From assembly GCA_026391695.1 (NCBI GenBank), contig JAPLDP010000033.1, forward strand, positions 1 to 64,000: DNA of 64,000 nt. The letters are read 5' to 3'. Below are positions 62,699 to 64,000 of the stretch, piece after piece; positions within the stretch are counted from its first letter, which is position 1; the number at the start of each line of letters is the position of its first letter. The notes below the pieces were generated by a model that was given only the letters and a program-made list of their open reading frames with translations, had not been told where the DNA came from and did no database searches. Source of the stretch: Bacteroidota bacterium. Its GTDB lineage: Bacteria > Bacteroidota > Bacteroidia > Bacteroidales > JAGONC01. Made by a program: the position numbers and the translations under genes.

Positions 62699-63634
62699 TC
62701 AATACATCTTCTCCCTCTTCAGCAAATACGGCAGCAGAATCTGGTTAAATCCACGGTTAATGTCAGCTTCAACAAAGTCGATATGATACTTGCCACAACG
62801 CAGCTTGAGCTCATTTTTGAATTTACTCAATGTACTGACATATTGCTCCTTAACCTCATGAGGTAAAATTTTAATTTCCTCGCCTGTTTCCATGTCGATA
62901 AACTTATAGGGTCTGTTGTCGAAGTCGAAATCGAGTTCTTTATTTTTATCCATGACATGGAACAGGATCACTTCATGTTTGTTGTATTTCAGGTGCTGCA
63001 GTGCAGAAAAAAGTTCATCGGCATTGCTGCGGCTTTCCATCATGTCGCTGAAAATAATTACCAGGGAACGTTTATGTATCCTATCGGCTATTTCATGCAG
63101 AGAGGCTGTTGCAAAGGTATTTTTATGTGTCGTCAGTGCAATGGGCTTCAGCATTTTTTCCAGTTCCGTGATGAGGTATTTATAGTGCACGGAGCTGGAT
63201 TTTGCCAGGGTATGCATCTCAATCGTATCGGAAAAGATGCTCAGTCCGGCTGCGTCGCGCTGTTTCTTCAGCATATGCATTAGTGCGGCAACGGCGTATA
63301 TGCTGAAGGTGATCTTGTTGGGATTATCTATTGAAAGATTTTCTTTGACAGGAAAGTACATTGATGAAGAGTTGTCGATGATGAACTGGCAGCGGAGGTT
63401 TGTTTCTTCCTCAAAGCGTTTGGTATACAGCCTGTCGGTGCGGCCATAAAGTTTCCAGTCGATATGTTTTATCGATTCCCCGGCATTGTATTGCCTGTGT
63501 TCGGCAAACTCAACCGAAAAACCATGAAAGGGGCTTTTATGAAGGCCGACGATGAATCCTTCCACAACCTGGCCTGCAATGAATTCCAGATGGCCATAAG
63601 GCTGAAGCCGGTTTTGATCGATGGAATATTCCAA
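62699..63634 (-). CDS. DUF58 domain protein
   Basis: A 311-residue cytosolic VWA-related protein. The DUF58 motif is ESIKHIDWKLYGRTDRLYTKRFEEETNL, followed by the VWA-like strand QFIIDNSSSMYF with DNSSS as the metal-site motif. DUF58 proteins usually travel with MoxR ATPases and VWA membrane proteins; MoxR is not in the window. It is 11 bases after trxA on the same strand. Confidence 0.88.
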   Translation of the reverse strand: MEYSIDQNRLQPYGHLEFIAGQVVEGFIVGLHKSPFHGFSVEFAEHRQYNAGESIKHIDWKLYGRTDRLYTKRFEEETNLRCQFIIDNSSSMYFPVKENLSIDNPNKITFSIYAVAALMHMLKKQRDAAGLSIFSDTIEMHTLAKSSSVHYKYLITELEKMLKPIALTTHKNTFATASLHEIADRIHKRSLVIIFSDMMESRSNADELFSALQHLKYNKHEVILFHVMDKNKELDFDFDNRPYKFIDMETGEEIKILPHEVKEQYVSTLSKFKNELKLRCGKYHIDFVEADINRGFNQILLPYLLKREKMY

Positions 63635-63645
63635 ATCAATGACTA

Positions 63646-63963
63646 TTAAAGATATTTTTCAAGTTTTGCCACCAGTGCGGTTTTGGGAACGGCGCCAACC
63701 TGCCTATCGACGATTTCTCCATTCTTGAAAAATAAAATGGTGGGGATATTTCTTATGCCGTATTTGGCTGTAACCGCCGGATTATTATCTACGTCGAGTT
63801 TCCCGACGACGATGCGCCCTTCATATTCCTTAGCAATATCTTCGATGATGGGAGCCACCATCCGGCATGGCCCACACCATACTGCCCACACATCGACAAT
63901 AGCGGGTTTCCCGGATTTTAAAATCATATCGTCGAAATTCGCATCCGTAATTTCTAAAGCCAT
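63646..63963 (-). CDS. trxA: thioredoxin
   Basis: Cytosolic disulfide reductase, 105 residues from ATG 63963 (MALEITDANFDD). Redox site WCGPC is at residues 29-33 (DVWAVWCGPCRMVAP), with Asp24 and the cis-Pro loop NIPTILFFKNG. The start is supported by the -7 element 30 bases upstream at 63993. A longer start at 63984 would lie too close to that element. Likely co-transcribed with DUF58. Confidence 0.93.
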   Translation of the reverse strand: MALEITDANFDDMILKSGKPAIVDVWAVWCGPCRMVAPIIEDIAKEYEGRIVVGKLDVDNNPAVTAKYGIRNIPTILFFKNGEIVDRQVGAVPKTALVAKLEKYL

Positions 63964-63992
63964 AACGCAAGGTTTTAATGTCAAGATTTGCC

Positions 63993-64000
63993 CAAAAATA
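63993..64000 (-). promoter_or_regulatory. -7 promoter element, TATTTTTG
   Basis: Matches TAnnTTTG on the - strand at the window edge, 29 bases before the thioredoxin ATG. Confidence 0.4.

Noticed and set aside
1-64000. tRNA or rRNA genes
   Set aside because: I looked for cloverleaf and T-loop-like sequences in the gaps and saw none convincing; a tRNA finder could still reveal one.

Overview
The window looks like chromosomal DNA from a member of the Bacteroidota, probably an uncultured Bacteroidales- or Marinilabiliales-like lineage (an inference; there is no rRNA gene to place it). The evidence is several secreted proteins with C-terminal type IX secretion (T9SS type A) sorting tails, -7 promoter elements of the TAnnTTTG type ahead of many genes, DUF3857/transglutaminase-like exported proteins, a GT3-GT35 glycogen fusion enzyme, and weak ribosome binding sites. 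I see no rRNA, tRNA, transposase, phage gene or CRISPR array.

Layout. 0.2-10.1 kb is a glycogen/alpha-glucan cluster, all on +: debranching enzyme, GT4 glucan synthase-like enzyme, GH57 amylase-like enzyme with a lysine-rich tail, an atypical SDR, and a 1418-residue fusion of eukaryotic-type glycogen synthase with alpha-glucan phosphorylase. 10.3-16.1 kb holds fabG, an exported protein, a membrane VWA protein, a YdcF-like protein and a Ste24-like M48 protease. 16.5-18.2 kb is an ABC exporter pair on -. 18.2-20.0 kb is a T9SS protein gene broken by an amber stop in its signal peptide and bracketed by two copies of a ~130-bp repeat. 20.1-24.0 kb is a two-ATPase locus (AAA-winged helix-TPR protein plus a small archaeal-type ATPase split by a frameshift at an A8 run), with a doubled palindrome at its promoter end. 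24.1-27.2 kb is an overlapping dnaA, threonine dehydratase-like, rsmI-like operon on -. 27.7-31.2 kb holds an IMPACT/YigZ protein, a STAS-kinase fusion and a CoA-binding protein. 31.4-37.6 kb holds a lipoprotein-type Pcm and an operon of two DUF3857 proteins and a T9SS protein. 37.9-39.5 kb is pabB and pabA, divergent with almost no space between them. 39.5-40.8 kb is arsM and arsR. 40.9-45.8 kb holds a DUF5009-type acyltransferase, a nitroreductase, a DUF47-PiT phosphate transport pair and an unknown exported protein. 46.0-54.8 kb is rich in secreted proteins, T9SS remnants and mgsA. 54.9-64.0 kb holds an acyl-CoA synthetase, a cobalamin-reactivation-like protein, a sugar transporter, DUF4159, valS, DUF58 and trxA.

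The clearest cooperation is in glycogen metabolism: the GT3 half and the GT4 enzyme would build alpha-glucan, the GT35 half, debranching enzyme and GH57 enzyme would take it apart or remodel it, and no glgC or glgB is present in the window. mgsA (triose-phosphate overflow) and the DUF47-PiT pair fit a cell managing sugar phosphate and phosphate.

The least explained content is: the two-ATPase locus; the STAS-kinase fusion; a scatter of degenerate T9SS tails (39.5, 46.0 and 52.7 kb) next to intact genes; and several families of palindromic intergenic repeats, one of which occurs at least six times in 64 kb.
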